From Epibacterium sp. Ofav1-8 (GTDB lineage Bacteria > Pseudomonadota > Alphaproteobacteria > Rhodobacterales > Rhodobacteraceae), in assembly GCF_022348185.1 (NCBI RefSeq), contig NZ_JAKRFD010000003.1, forward strand, positions 1 to 64,000: 64,000 bases of DNA, read 5' to 3'. The position numbers and the translations under genes are program-made. Positions within the stretch are counted from its first letter, which is position 1. The number at the start of each line of letters is the position of its first letter. The notes beneath the pieces were generated by a model. It saw only the letters and a list, made by a program, of their open reading frames with translations. It was not told the origin of the DNA and made no database searches. Shown here in pieces: positions 34,892-44,271 of this stretch.

Positions 34892-35292
34892 TTTTTGCCC
34901 GCCTCCTGTTCCATCTCGGCGTAAGTCTCCTTGGCCAGTTTCAGCGCGTGATTGGCGCGCGGCACCCCTGCGTAGATTGCCACATGCTGGAATGCCTCCA
35001 GCACGTCGGTCTTGCTTGCGCCCGTGCGCGCGGTGGCGCGGATGTGCATGGGGATCTCGTCAAAATTGCCAAGCGCGGCCAGAAGCGCCAGCGTCAGCAT
35101 GGAGCGTTCACGGTCGGAAACCCCGTCGCTGGCCCAGACATTGCCCCAAGCGGTTTCTGTGATCAGCGTCTGGAACGGTTCGTCAAAGGCGGTTTTCCTC
35201 GCCTCGGTCCGGTCCACGTGGTCGTCGCCCAGGATTTTGCGGCGGATGGTCATGCCGGTGATATAGCGGTCGCTTTGGGGCTGTTTAGACAT
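34888..35292 (-). CDS. pcaC: 4-Carboxymuconolactone decarboxylase
   Basis: A 134-residue AhpD-like fold protein. It matches PcaC in [26 protein letters not shown] and the C-terminal [15 protein letters not shown]. It decarboxylates 4-carboxymuconolactone to 3-oxoadipate enol-lactone. The ATG at 35292 overlaps the pcaD stop codon by 8 bases; the longer frame to 35352 is not supported. Confidence 0.94.
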   Translation of the reverse strand: MSKQPQSDRYITGMTIRRKILGDDHVDRTEARKTAFDEPFQTLITETAWGNVWASDGVSDRERSMLTLALLAALGNFDEIPMHIRATARTGASKTDVLEAFQHVAIYAGVPRANHALKLAKETYAEMEQEAGKK

Positions 35293-36072
35293 GGCCCAAC
35301 TCCTCCAGGAATTCCAATAGGGCCCCGGCATAGGCCTCGGGCGCCTCGACACAGGGCAAATGGCCGGTGTCCTCGATCACGGTGAACGCGGCGTCGGGGA
35401 TCAGATCGATGGTTGCCTCTACCAGCGCGGCAGGGCTGGCGCCATCCGCACTGCCCGCGATGCCAAGGGTCGGTTGGCGCAGGGTCTTGGTGATCTCGCT
35501 GAGGTCTGCGCCCGCAATGGCCTGACAACAGGCGATGTAGCCGTCCTGCGGTGTGCGCTCCAGCATGTGCCGCCATGGTATGTGGGCGTCGGTGCTCAAG
35601 AAATCGGGCGCGAACCAGCGTTCCATCACCGCATCCGACAGGGCCGCAATGCCGCCTGCCTCGATGGCCGCGATCCGGTCCTGCCACATCTGCGCCTCGC
35701 CCATTTTGGCGGCGGTGTTGGACAGCACCAGCGCCGAGATCCGCTCCGGCGCGCGGGCCGCCACGGTCTGCGCAATCATGCCGCCGATGGACAGGCCGAC
35801 AAAGACGCAAGTCTCAACACCCAGATGATCCAACAGCTCCAGCGCATCCTCGGCGAGATCGTCGAGGGAATAGGGCCCTTTGGGGCAGGAGCTGAGGCCA
35901 TGGCCGCGTTTGTCGTAGCGGATCAGCCGCAGATGCGTGGGCAGGCGGTCGATCACCGCATCCCAGAGCCGCAGATCCGTGCCCAGCGAGTTGGCAAAAA
36001 CCACCGCTGGCCCGTTTGGGTCGCCATCCGCGCGCCAATGCAGCGTGGCATGTGTCAGTCGCGCCGCCTGCA

Positions 36073-36073
<1 letters not shown>
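35285..36073 (-). CDS. pcaD: 3-Oxoadipate enol-lactonase
   Basis: A 262-residue alpha/beta hydrolase with the nucleophile elbow GLSIGGM, the oxyanion region VVFANSLGTDLRLWD, a cap and the C-terminal catalytic histidine in IEDTGHLPCVEAPE. It opens the enol-lactone to 3-oxoadipate. It overlaps pobA by one base (TGATG) and pcaC by eight, so it is in the same operon. Here it is separate from PcaC, not the PcaL fusion found in some bacteria. Confidence 0.94.
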
Positions 36074-37308
<1,235 letters not shown>

Positions 37309-37315
37309 TTATATA

Positions 37316-37329
37316 TACCGATATGGGTA
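37316..37329. promoter_or_regulatory. Candidate PcaQ site overlapping the pcaQ start
   Basis: TACC (37316-37319) and GGTA (37326-37329) form an inverted repeat in TACCGATATGGGTA, reminiscent of the ATAACC-N4-GGTTAT PcaQ box of rhizobia. It overlaps the pcaQ start codon at 37323 and lies 74 bases upstream of pobA. The match is imperfect. Confidence 0.35.
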
Positions 37330-38261
37330 ATTTAAAGCGTTCACGACAGGTCAAGATCCGCCACATGCAATGCCTGTCGGAGGCGGTGGCGCACGGCAGT
37401 CTGAAGGGCGCGGCAGAGTATCTGGGGCTGACGCAACCGGCGATGTCGCGCACCCTGAAGGAGCTGGAAGAGATCCTCGGGGCCACGCTCTTGCGGCGCA
37501 GCCGGGCCGGGGTTGAGCTGACCGAAGCCGGGGAGATCTTTGCCCATTTTGCCCGCATGAGCCTGGCCGCGCTCGATCACGGGCTGGACAGCGTGGATCG
37601 CACCCAGGGCGGCCTGTTGCGCCAGGAGGTCACCGTGGGCGCCTTGCCCAGCGTGGCGGCGGGGCTGTTGCCGCGGGTCGCGGAAGAGTTTCGCAGGCTC
37701 GCGCCCGAGGCGGTGTTGCGATTGTCCGACGGGCCGCACGGGATGCTGATCGACCTGCTGCGCAGCGGCGCGGTGAGCATGGTGATCGGGCGGCTCGGCG
37801 ATCCCGCGGTGATGCAGGGGGTGTCCTTTACCCAGCTTTATACCGAAGAGGTCGTGAGCGCGGTGCGGCCCGGCCATCCCTGTCTGGCGGCCCCGAGCCT
37901 GTCGGATCTGACCCGCTGGCCGGTGATCTTCCCGCCCTCGACGGCGGCCATTCGCCCGTTGGTGGAGCGCTGGCTGATCAGCCATGGCCTGTCGGAACCA
38001 CCGCAGCGGATCGAAACGGTCTCGGGCGCCTTTGCTCGGGTGCATGCCCGCGATACCGATGCGATCTGGATGATTTCGCGCGGGGTGGTGCGCAATGAGC
38101 TTGCCGACGGGCGCTTGGTCGAACTGCCCTTCGACATGTCGCTGACCAAGGGGCCGGTAGGGCTGATGCTGCGGCAGGATGCAGAGCGGACGCCGCTGGA
38201 AGGGGTGTTCCTCAAAGCGCTGCACGCGGCGATCGGTGCGCTGGGTTATGATGTGAGCTGA
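37323..38261 (+). CDS. pcaQ: LysR-family regulator PcaQ
   Basis: A 312-residue LysR protein. The N-terminus KIRHMQCLSEAVAHGSLKGA and the winged helix with GLTQPAMSRTLKELEEILG match PcaQ, and it is divergent from pobA-pca genes. In the known cases PcaQ activates pca genes in response to 3-carboxymuconate or the muconolactone. The start at 37323 gives the natural N-terminus MGNLKRSRQVK. It is followed by a 305-base repeat-bearing intergenic region. Confidence 0.88.
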   Translation: MGNLKRSRQVKIRHMQCLSEAVAHGSLKGAAEYLGLTQPAMSRTLKELEEILGATLLRRSRAGVELTEAGEIFAHFARMSLAALDHGLDSVDRTQGGLLRQEVTVGALPSVAAGLLPRVAEEFRRLAPEAVLRLSDGPHGMLIDLLRSGAVSMVIGRLGDPAVMQGVSFTQLYTEEVVSAVRPGHPCLAAPSLSDLTRWPVIFPPSTAAIRPLVERWLISHGLSEPPQRIETVSGAFARVHARDTDAIWMISRGVVRNELADGRLVELPFDMSLTKGPVGLMLRQDAERTPLEGVFLKALHAAIGALGYDVS

Positions 38262-38340
38262 GTGTTGCGTATAGACCCGGCAGGCCTCCCGCGCCCGCAC
38301 GTGCCCGGCCTGCGGCAGGACCCGTTGGCGGCCTTGGGCC

Positions 38341-38550
38341 GAGCGCCCGGCCGGGGTCCGGGCGCCAGGGGGCGCTGCCCCCTCGGGCCTTGCGGCCCTC
38401 ACCCCCGAGATATTTGGAAAAAGCTGAAGGTGGGGCGGTGGCACGCCGCGCGCCAGCGCGGCGCCGGGCCCAACCGGGCAAGGGGATCTGTGATCCCTGC
38501 GGCCTGGGCGGGAGCCCCCCCCCGCGCTCTTCGGGGTGGCACAGAGGGGG
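38341..38550. repeat. GC-rich hairpin repeat region A
   Basis: The 305-base gap between pcaQ and the sulfatase holds stacked palindromes (GCGCCCGG/CCGGGCGC at 38343-38365; AGGGGGC/GCCCCCT at 38367-38383), an ACCCCCGAGATATTTGG segment (38401-38417) typical of roseobacter intergenic repeats, CCGGGCCCAAC (38464-38474) and GGGCGGGAGCCCCCC (38506-38520). The last two recur in the gaps at 49.8 kb and 53.2 kb. It may act as a terminator for both flanking genes. Confidence 0.65.
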
Positions 38551-38566
38551 TGCTGGGCGCCCACGT

Positions 38567-40195
38567 TTAGACCGGTGGCTTGCCGCGGTATTTTACGGTT
38601 AGCTCGGCGGGGACGTCTTCGGGGTCATAGACCCCAAGCAGAATGCCCTTGCCGCGTGAGGCGCCGCGTCCTGCAATGATCTGCGCGTCTGAGCGGGTGA
38701 TGCGTTGTGACATGCGCCGCCCCCATTGGCCAAGACGCGCATACATCATGTCGATCACTTCGCGATGTTCAGCGCTGCGGCCAAGGTCATTAAACTCTTG
38801 CGGGTCGTTTTCCAGATCGAACAGCATTGGCGGCAGGCCGCCCTCGGTGTGCAGGAATTTCCAGCGCGTGTCGGTCACCATAAAGAGTCGTGCATCGCGG
38901 GGGGCGATGCCAAGCTTCACACTCATCGGTGTGCCGGAATAGTCGTATTCGCTGATCGCGTAGTCCCGCCACACCTCGGGCGTCTGACCGTGCAGCCACG
39001 GTGTAAGCGCGCGGCCCTCAAGGATGTGATCTGCGATCTCGCCACCTGCGGCCTCCACAAAGGTCGGCAGCAGGTCGATGTTCTCTACCAGCGCGCTGCA
39101 GGTGGTGCCGCGGGTGGAGGCGGCTTCGGGGCGGGGATCATAGATGATCATTGGCACTTTGACGGAGGGTTCGTGAAAGAGATCCTTCTCGCCCAGCCAG
39201 TGATCGCCCAGATAGTCGCCGTGGTCAGAGGTGATCACGATCATCGTGTCATCCATCCGGCCCGTGTCCTCAAGGTACTGAAACAGCCGCCCCATCTGGT
39301 CATCGCATTGCTTGATGAGGCCCATATAGGCGGGGATGGCGGATTGTCTGACTTCTTCGCGCGAGAAGGCCTGACCGATGGCATTGCCCATGAAGGCCCC
39401 GTAAACGGGGTGTGGATCGTCGCGCTCAGCAGGGTCTTTGACGGCGGGCAGCACATGCTCCGGCCCGTACATGTCGTGATAGGGCGCGGGCACGATATAG
39501 GGCCAATGCGGTTTGATATAGCTCACATGCGCACACCATGGCCCCTCGGCCTGTTCAATAAACTCAATGGTCTTGGTGGTGAGCCACGGGGTTTCGCTGT
39601 CTTCCTCGGCAATATTCGCGGCCTTTTTCGCGTTGGCCATGAACCAGCCGGAGGCCATCTCATCGCCCTCAAGACCCGCATTGGCGAAGTCGTGCCACGG
39701 GTTGTGGCCCGCGTAGCCCTTTGATTTCAGGTACTCATTATAGGGGCTGCGTTTTTGGTCATAAAACCCGTCCGGCCCCTCGGCCCAGAGGCCATCGTCA
39801 CGAATCCAGACGTCAAAGCCACATTCGGCCTGGCGTGCGCCGATCACGCTGTCCGGGCTGAGGCCGAGGCGGGCCATGCCCTCGCTGTCGGCATTCATAT
39901 GAGTTTTGCCAATGAGCCAGCAGCCCATGCCCGCCTTGCGCAGATGATCCCCCATGGTCCATTCGCCCACCCGCAGCGGCGAGTTGTTCCATTGCGCCCC
40001 GTGGCTGGAGACATAGCGCCCGGTGTAGCAGCTCATCCGTGCGGCGCCGCAGATGGGCGATTGCACATAGGCGTTGGTGAACCGCACGCCGCGCTCAGCC
40101 AGCCGGTCGATATGGGGTGTTTTCAGATGCGGATGACCGGCGCAGCTCAGATAGTCGAACCGCAGTTGGTCGAACATGATAAAGAGGATATTCAT
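38567..40195 (-). CDS. Sulfatase / phosphonate-ester hydrolase family protein
   Basis: A 542-residue alkaline-phosphatase-superfamily sulfatase. The activation motif is C49-G-A-A-R53 followed by Y-T-G-R (57-60), fitting C-x-[PA]-x-R, so Cys49 would become formylglycine. The metal-binding end is TSDHGDYLGDHWLGEKDLFH. It hydrolyses a sulfate ester or a phosphonate/phosphate ester; substrate is not predictable. No signal peptide is seen, so it is probably cytoplasmic. The ATG at 40195 is natural (MNILFIMFDQL); the upstream extension to 40441 overlaps the divergent IclR gene and is rejected. Divergent from that regulator. Confidence 0.88.
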   Translation of the reverse strand: MNILFIMFDQLRFDYLSCAGHPHLKTPHIDRLAERGVRFTNAYVQSPICGAARMSCYTGRYVSSHGAQWNNSPLRVGEWTMGDHLRKAGMGCWLIGKTHMNADSEGMARLGLSPDSVIGARQAECGFDVWIRDDGLWAEGPDGFYDQKRSPYNEYLKSKGYAGHNPWHDFANAGLEGDEMASGWFMANAKKAANIAEEDSETPWLTTKTIEFIEQAEGPWCAHVSYIKPHWPYIVPAPYHDMYGPEHVLPAVKDPAERDDPHPVYGAFMGNAIGQAFSREEVRQSAIPAYMGLIKQCDDQMGRLFQYLEDTGRMDDTMIVITSDHGDYLGDHWLGEKDLFHEPSVKVPMIIYDPRPEAASTRGTTCSALVENIDLLPTFVEAAGGEIADHILEGRALTPWLHGQTPEVWRDYAISEYDYSGTPMSVKLGIAPRDARLFMVTDTRWKFLHTEGGLPPMLFDLENDPQEFNDLGRSAEHREVIDMMYARLGQWGRRMSQRITRSDAQIIAGRGASRGKGILLGVYDPEDVPAELTVKYRGKPPV

Positions 40196-40289
40196 CGCAC
40201 GGCTCCCTCCTGCTGGCGGCCAGCCTAGAAGAGGGACGGGCGCGCAGAAAACCTTTGTCAAATCGTGCCGCTCAGTGGCATGACAGGGC

Positions 40290-41096
40290 ATGTTGAAAGA
40301 AAACCGCTCCCTTGATCGTGGCATCGAGATCCTGGAAACCCTCGCGCGCGAGGGGGCGATGTCGCTGGCGGATCTGCACCGTGCCACCGGCCTGCCCAAG
40401 AGCACCATCCGGCGGCTGTTGCAAACCCTGATCGCGCGCAAGATCGTGCGCCGCTCGCTGGCGGATCAGCTCTATCGCACGCTGTTGGTGTTTCCCGACA
40501 TTTCGACCGAGGTGATGCCGAAGGGGATGTTGCAGGTGGCGGATGCGGCGATCCCGCGGGCGCTGGCGCTGACCAAGGCGATCGGCTGGCCGTCAGACAT
40601 CCATATCCGCGAGGCACGCGCGATGCGGATCATCGACAGCACCCGGCAGGTCAGCAATTTTCACGTTGAACAGGGCCAGATCAACCGCCGGGTCAGCCAT
40701 TTCGGCTCGGCCACCGGTCTGGCCTGCCTCGCCGCCCTGAGCGATGGCGAAATTGCCGCCACCTATGAGGCGCTGAAATCCGATCTGCACTGGGGGCCGG
40801 TGCGCTTTGGGCTGGATCTGCCCGCGCTGATGCGGCGGATCGAGGAGGTCCGCGCCCGTGGCTATGCCGAGCGTCTGCCCGCTCACCTCAGCGAACGCGA
40901 GTGGGACACCGACCTGCGCGCCATTGCGGTGCCGATCCGGGCCGGCGCACAGGTTCTGGGCGGGCTGTCGGTGCTGTGGCTGCGCACCTATAAATCCGTG
41001 CCCGAATTCGCAGAACTCCATCTTGATGCCTTGCAGCAGGCGGCAGCAGACATCAACGCAGGGCTGGATCAGGTCTGGGATAGCCCTCCGGCCTGA
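40290..41096 (+). CDS. IclR-family regulator next to the sulfatase
   Basis: A 268-residue IclR protein with helix-turn-helix ~15-60 (MSLADLHRATGLPKSTIRRL) and an effector domain with GSATGLACLAALS and a C-terminal AQVLGGLSVLWLR. It lies 94 bases from the divergent sulfatase start, so it likely controls that gene, perhaps in response to a substrate degradation product (inferred). No clear operator found. Confidence 0.82.
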   Translation: MLKENRSLDRGIEILETLAREGAMSLADLHRATGLPKSTIRRLLQTLIARKIVRRSLADQLYRTLLVFPDISTEVMPKGMLQVADAAIPRALALTKAIGWPSDIHIREARAMRIIDSTRQVSNFHVEQGQINRRVSHFGSATGLACLAALSDGEIAATYEALKSDLHWGPVRFGLDLPALMRRIEEVRARGYAERLPAHLSEREWDTDLRAIAVPIRAGAQVLGGLSVLWLRTYKSVPEFAELHLDALQQAAADINAGLDQVWDSPPA

Positions 41097-41128
41097 GCAC
41101 CTCGGCCTGAGCAACGCCCCTGTGGTGG

Positions 41129-42439
41129 TCAGAGCAGGCTTTCCGCCGCCTGTTTGGCCAGAAACGCGCTGCGATAGAGCGGCGCCTTCAGCGCACGCCC
41201 CCGGTCGGGTTTCAGGTCGGTGATCGGCAGCGGCAGGCTGTCCTCTGACGCGCCGCTGAACAGATCCGCCAGCGCCCGGCCAAACAACGTGCCGGTGGTG
41301 ATGCCGCGCCCGTTATAGCCCACCGGGGAATAGAGACCGTCGTCCAGCCGGTGAATGCGGAACAAGTGATCGGGGGTAAAGGCGATCTGCCCGTGCCATG
41401 CGTCCGCGAACTCCAGCGCGCCGAGGTCCGGGAACAGGCGGCGCAGCTTGCGTTCGGCCCAGCGGCGGGTGAGGCCCTCGGTGCCGCCCACCACCGACCC
41501 CATGGAGCCGATAATCAGTCGCCCCGCCTGATCGCGGCGCAGCGAGAACATGATCTTGCCGGTGTCCCACAGGCCCTGACCCTCGGGCAGGATTGAACCG
41601 GCCTCGGCACCGAGGGGCTGGGTGGCCATCTGGAAGAAATGGATCGGCGTGAAGCTCTGCGCCAGCCCCGGCCACAGGTCATTGCTATAGGCGTTGGTGG
41701 CGATGACAACGCGCCCGGCAGTGATCACGCCGCGATCCGTCTCCACTTTCCAATCTGCGCCGTCTTTCTTCAGCGCATGCACCTTGGTCCCGGTGGAAAT
41801 ATCTGCCCCGGCAGCCCGTGCAGCGCGGGCCAATCCGCGCACATAGCCCATCGGGTTAATAGTGCCAGCGCGTGCATCCAAGAGCCCGCCGTGAAATTTT
41901 GCGGTGCCGGTCTTTTCGGCGGTCTCGCCCGCGCTCAGCAGGCGCACTGGCGCACCAAGCGCCTGCCAACCTGCGGCGCGGGCCTCAAGATCGCGCAGGC
42001 CCGATGCGGCATGTGCGGCGTGGATGGTGCCTGCGCGGGTGGCCTCGCAGCGGATCTGATATTGCTCGATCAGCGAGAACACATAATCGGGCATATCGCC
42101 CAGCTCGCGCACCAATGCGCCGCCATGCGCCTTGCCCAGCATCTGCTCCACCTGTTGCGGTGGCAGCCACAGACCGGCATTGACCAGCCCCACGTTGCGC
42201 CCGGAGCCACCATGGCCGATCTCCTCGGCCTCCAGCACATGACACGACAGCCCCTTGAGCGCGCCATGCAGCGCGGTCGACAGCCCCGTGTAGCCGCCGC
42301 CCACGATGGCCACATCGACGCGGGCGTCCTGTGCCAGGGGATTGGCATAGGTGGGTTCCTCGGATGAGCGGTCCCACAGAGAGATCGGTTCAGAACGCGG
42401 CTGACCGGCGGATTGGGAAAGGGACGTGTCTGTGGTCAC
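41129..42439 (-). CDS. FAD-dependent oxidoreductase of the DAO family
   Basis: A 436-residue flavoprotein with the ADP-binding fingerprint VDVAIVGGGYTGLSTALHG near residue 45 and the DAO-family C-terminal pattern YSPVGYNGRGITTGTLFGR. Similar to gamma-glutamylputrescine oxidases and other amino-acid/amine oxidases; the substrate is uncertain. The GTG at 42439 has AGGAGA upstream; the ORF extension to 42529 lacks support. Convergent with the IclR gene and without neighbours on the same strand. Confidence 0.83.
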   Translation of the reverse strand: MTTDTSLSQSAGQPRSEPISLWDRSSEEPTYANPLAQDARVDVAIVGGGYTGLSTALHGALKGLSCHVLEAEEIGHGGSGRNVGLVNAGLWLPPQQVEQMLGKAHGGALVRELGDMPDYVFSLIEQYQIRCEATRAGTIHAAHAASGLRDLEARAAGWQALGAPVRLLSAGETAEKTGTAKFHGGLLDARAGTINPMGYVRGLARAARAAGADISTGTKVHALKKDGADWKVETDRGVITAGRVVIATNAYSNDLWPGLAQSFTPIHFFQMATQPLGAEAGSILPEGQGLWDTGKIMFSLRRDQAGRLIIGSMGSVVGGTEGLTRRWAERKLRRLFPDLGALEFADAWHGQIAFTPDHLFRIHRLDDGLYSPVGYNGRGITTGTLFGRALADLFSGASEDSLPLPITDLKPDRGRALKAPLYRSAFLAKQAAESLL

Positions 42440-42618
42440 GCTGATCTCCTCGCATGTTCGGGGGCAGGGGCGGCGCATCAATGTACCGGACCTGCGGGCG
42501 ACACTGCGGCAGGGCAGGGCGGCTGTCAATTGCTGTGATCGCGCGCCCTACCGCCGGGGCTGGCGTGGGGGCAAAGCTGCCCCTAGAGTGTTGGAAACAC
42601 ACGCCGCAGGAGGTCCGG

Positions 42619-43020
42619 ATGGCACAGCTCAAGACAACATCGGCGCAGATGGTCGCTGCAGCCCGCGCCCGCATCGAGGAAATCACCGCGGCAGAGGCGA
42701 TTGCCCTGCATGGCACGCCTGAGGTGGTGTTTGTCGACCTGCGCGATGTGCGGGAACGCCAGCGCGTGGGGTTTATCCCCGGCAGTTTTCATTGTCCGCG
42801 CGGTATGCTGGAGTTCTGGGTCGATCCCGACAGCCCCTATTTCAAAGAGATCTTTGCCGAGGAAAAACGCTTTGTCTTTCATTGCGCCTCGGGGTGGCGG
42901 TCGGCCCTGTCGGTGGCGATGTTGCAGGACATGGGGTTTGAGGCCGCGCACATAAGCGACGGGTTCTCCGGCTGGCTCAAGGCAGGCGGCCCGGTGGTGG
43001 CTCCGGTCGACGAAGGCTAG
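42619..43020 (+). CDS. Rhodanese-like protein
   Basis: A 133-residue single-domain rhodanese with the active-site loop HCASGWR (C89) and CH2 region VVFVDLRDVRERQRVGFIPGS. Such proteins move sulfane sulfur; the acceptor is unknown. The ATG at 42619 has AGGAGG upstream, giving a compact family-length protein. It is divergent from the FAD oxidoreductase and 177 bases before the LpxR-family gene. Confidence 0.88.
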   Translation: MAQLKTTSAQMVAAARARIEEITAAEAIALHGTPEVVFVDLRDVRERQRVGFIPGSFHCPRGMLEFWVDPDSPYFKEIFAEEKRFVFHCASGWRSALSVAMLQDMGFEAAHISDGFSGWLKAGGPVVAPVDEG

Positions 43021-43136
43021 CGCCCCCGTCCCGACAGTAGGCCAAGGGGTTCATATCGCGACAAAAACGCGGCATTTCCGGGGCGCACGTGATGGTCTTT
43101 GCGGGATGCTGTGGCCCGGCTGCACTAGTGGCGCCA

Positions 43137-43151
43137 TTAAGTGTTGGTTAA
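43137..43151 (+). promoter_or_regulatory. CtrA-type box upstream of the LpxR-family gene
   Basis: TTAAGTGTTGGTTAA is an exact TTAA-N7-TTAA, the full CtrA consensus. It ends 46 bases before the ATG at 43198. A second exact box precedes the next gene. Confidence 0.7.
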
Positions 43152-43197
43152 CCAGTTGGGGCCTAAAGACACCAATAACCCACCAGCAGGTATTCAG

Positions 43198-44139
43198 ATG
43201 ATCCGATCCTTCGCGCTGGCGCTCTGCGCCGCGATTGTGCTTCCTTTGGCCAGCACTGTGCAGGCGGCGGAGGCGGCCCCGTCAGAGGCGCTGAAACGTC
43301 ACCGGATCGGCTATGGCCACCTGATCGACAATGATCTGATCGGCGATGGCAAGGATCGCTGGCGCACCGGGTCTGTCGCCTCGTCGCGGATTTACGGCTA
43401 TGGCTGGGACGGGCAGGCCCCTGCGACCTTCGGAGAGCTGTTGGAGCTGCGCTTTCTTGGTCAGATCATCGCCCCGGACAATCTGCGCAATCCGGCTGCC
43501 GGTGATCGGCCTTGGGCGGGGGGCCTGTCGCTCGGGCTGCACACGCATATGCAGCGCGGGTCACTGGAGATCTCGCTTGGCGGCGATCTGGTCTTTATCG
43601 GCCCGCAAACGGGACTCGACGGGTTTCAGGATGCGCTGCATGATCTCGCCAACACCACGCGCCCCTCGGATGCGGTGCGCGATGCGCAGATCCCCAACAC
43701 GATACGCCCCACGCTCGTCGGCGAGTTGGGCAAAACCATCACGCTTGGCCCGCGCAGCCGTCTGCGCCCCTTTGTCGAGGCGCGCGCCGGGGATGAGACC
43801 TTGGTGCGAATCGGTGCGGACCTGACCCTGGGCACGGCCGGGCAGGGCGAACTCCTAGTGCGCGATCCGGTGACGGGCCAGCGCTACCGGACGATGTATG
43901 AGACCCGTGGCCTGAGTTTCACGCTGGGGGGCGATGTGGCGCATGTGGCACAGTCGGTCTACCTGCCAGAAGGGCGCAGATACGCACTGAATTCACGTCG
44001 CGACCGCCTGCGCGCGGGGCTGCACTGGCAAGGCGACGGGCGTGATTTCTTTTATGGAATTACCTACCTGGGCAAGGAGTTCTCTGGTCAGGACACAGGT
44101 CAGATCGTCGGCTCCCTGCGGCTGCGCTGGACCTTCTGA
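43198..44139 (+). CDS. LpxR-family outer-membrane lipid A deacylase-like protein
   Basis: A 313-residue protein with a signal peptide (cleavage near A-Q-A-A, residue 24) and a beta-barrel C-terminus ending in Trp-Thr-Phe. LpxR/DUF2219 features are a D-N-D pair (N45, D46) after HRIGYGHLI, a W-x-T-G-S at 55-59, DRPWAGGLSLGLH (H115) and RRDRLRAGLHW near the C-terminus. LpxR removes the 3'-acyloxyacyl chain of lipid A. Catalytic-type residues appear present, but activity is inferred. The ATG at 43198 is used since the GTG at 43141 overlaps the upstream CtrA box. Confidence 0.82.
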   Translation: MIRSFALALCAAIVLPLASTVQAAEAAPSEALKRHRIGYGHLIDNDLIGDGKDRWRTGSVASSRIYGYGWDGQAPATFGELLELRFLGQIIAPDNLRNPAAGDRPWAGGLSLGLHTHMQRGSLEISLGGDLVFIGPQTGLDGFQDALHDLANTTRPSDAVRDAQIPNTIRPTLVGELGKTITLGPRSRLRPFVEARAGDETLVRIGADLTLGTAGQGELLVRDPVTGQRYRTMYETRGLSFTLGGDVAHVAQSVYLPEGRRYALNSRRDRLRAGLHWQGDGRDFFYGITYLGKEFSGQDTGQIVGSLRLRWTF

Positions 44140-44219
44140 CGTGGTTTTTTCGTCACGGTCCCGTGGTCAAAAGCAAACCGGCCCCGGGGATTAAGTCTTC
44201 CACCTAGGGGCCTGATTTG

Positions 44220-44234
44220 TTAACGCTTCATTAA
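44220..44234 (+). promoter_or_regulatory. CtrA-type box upstream of the Hint gene
   Basis: TTAACGCTTCATTAA is an exact TTAA-N7-TTAA. It ends 37 bases before the ATG at 44272, close to a possible -10 GATAAA (44242). Confidence 0.7.
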
Positions 44235-44271
44235 TAATTGAGATAAACTCAACTGAGGCAGGCTAGAGCGG

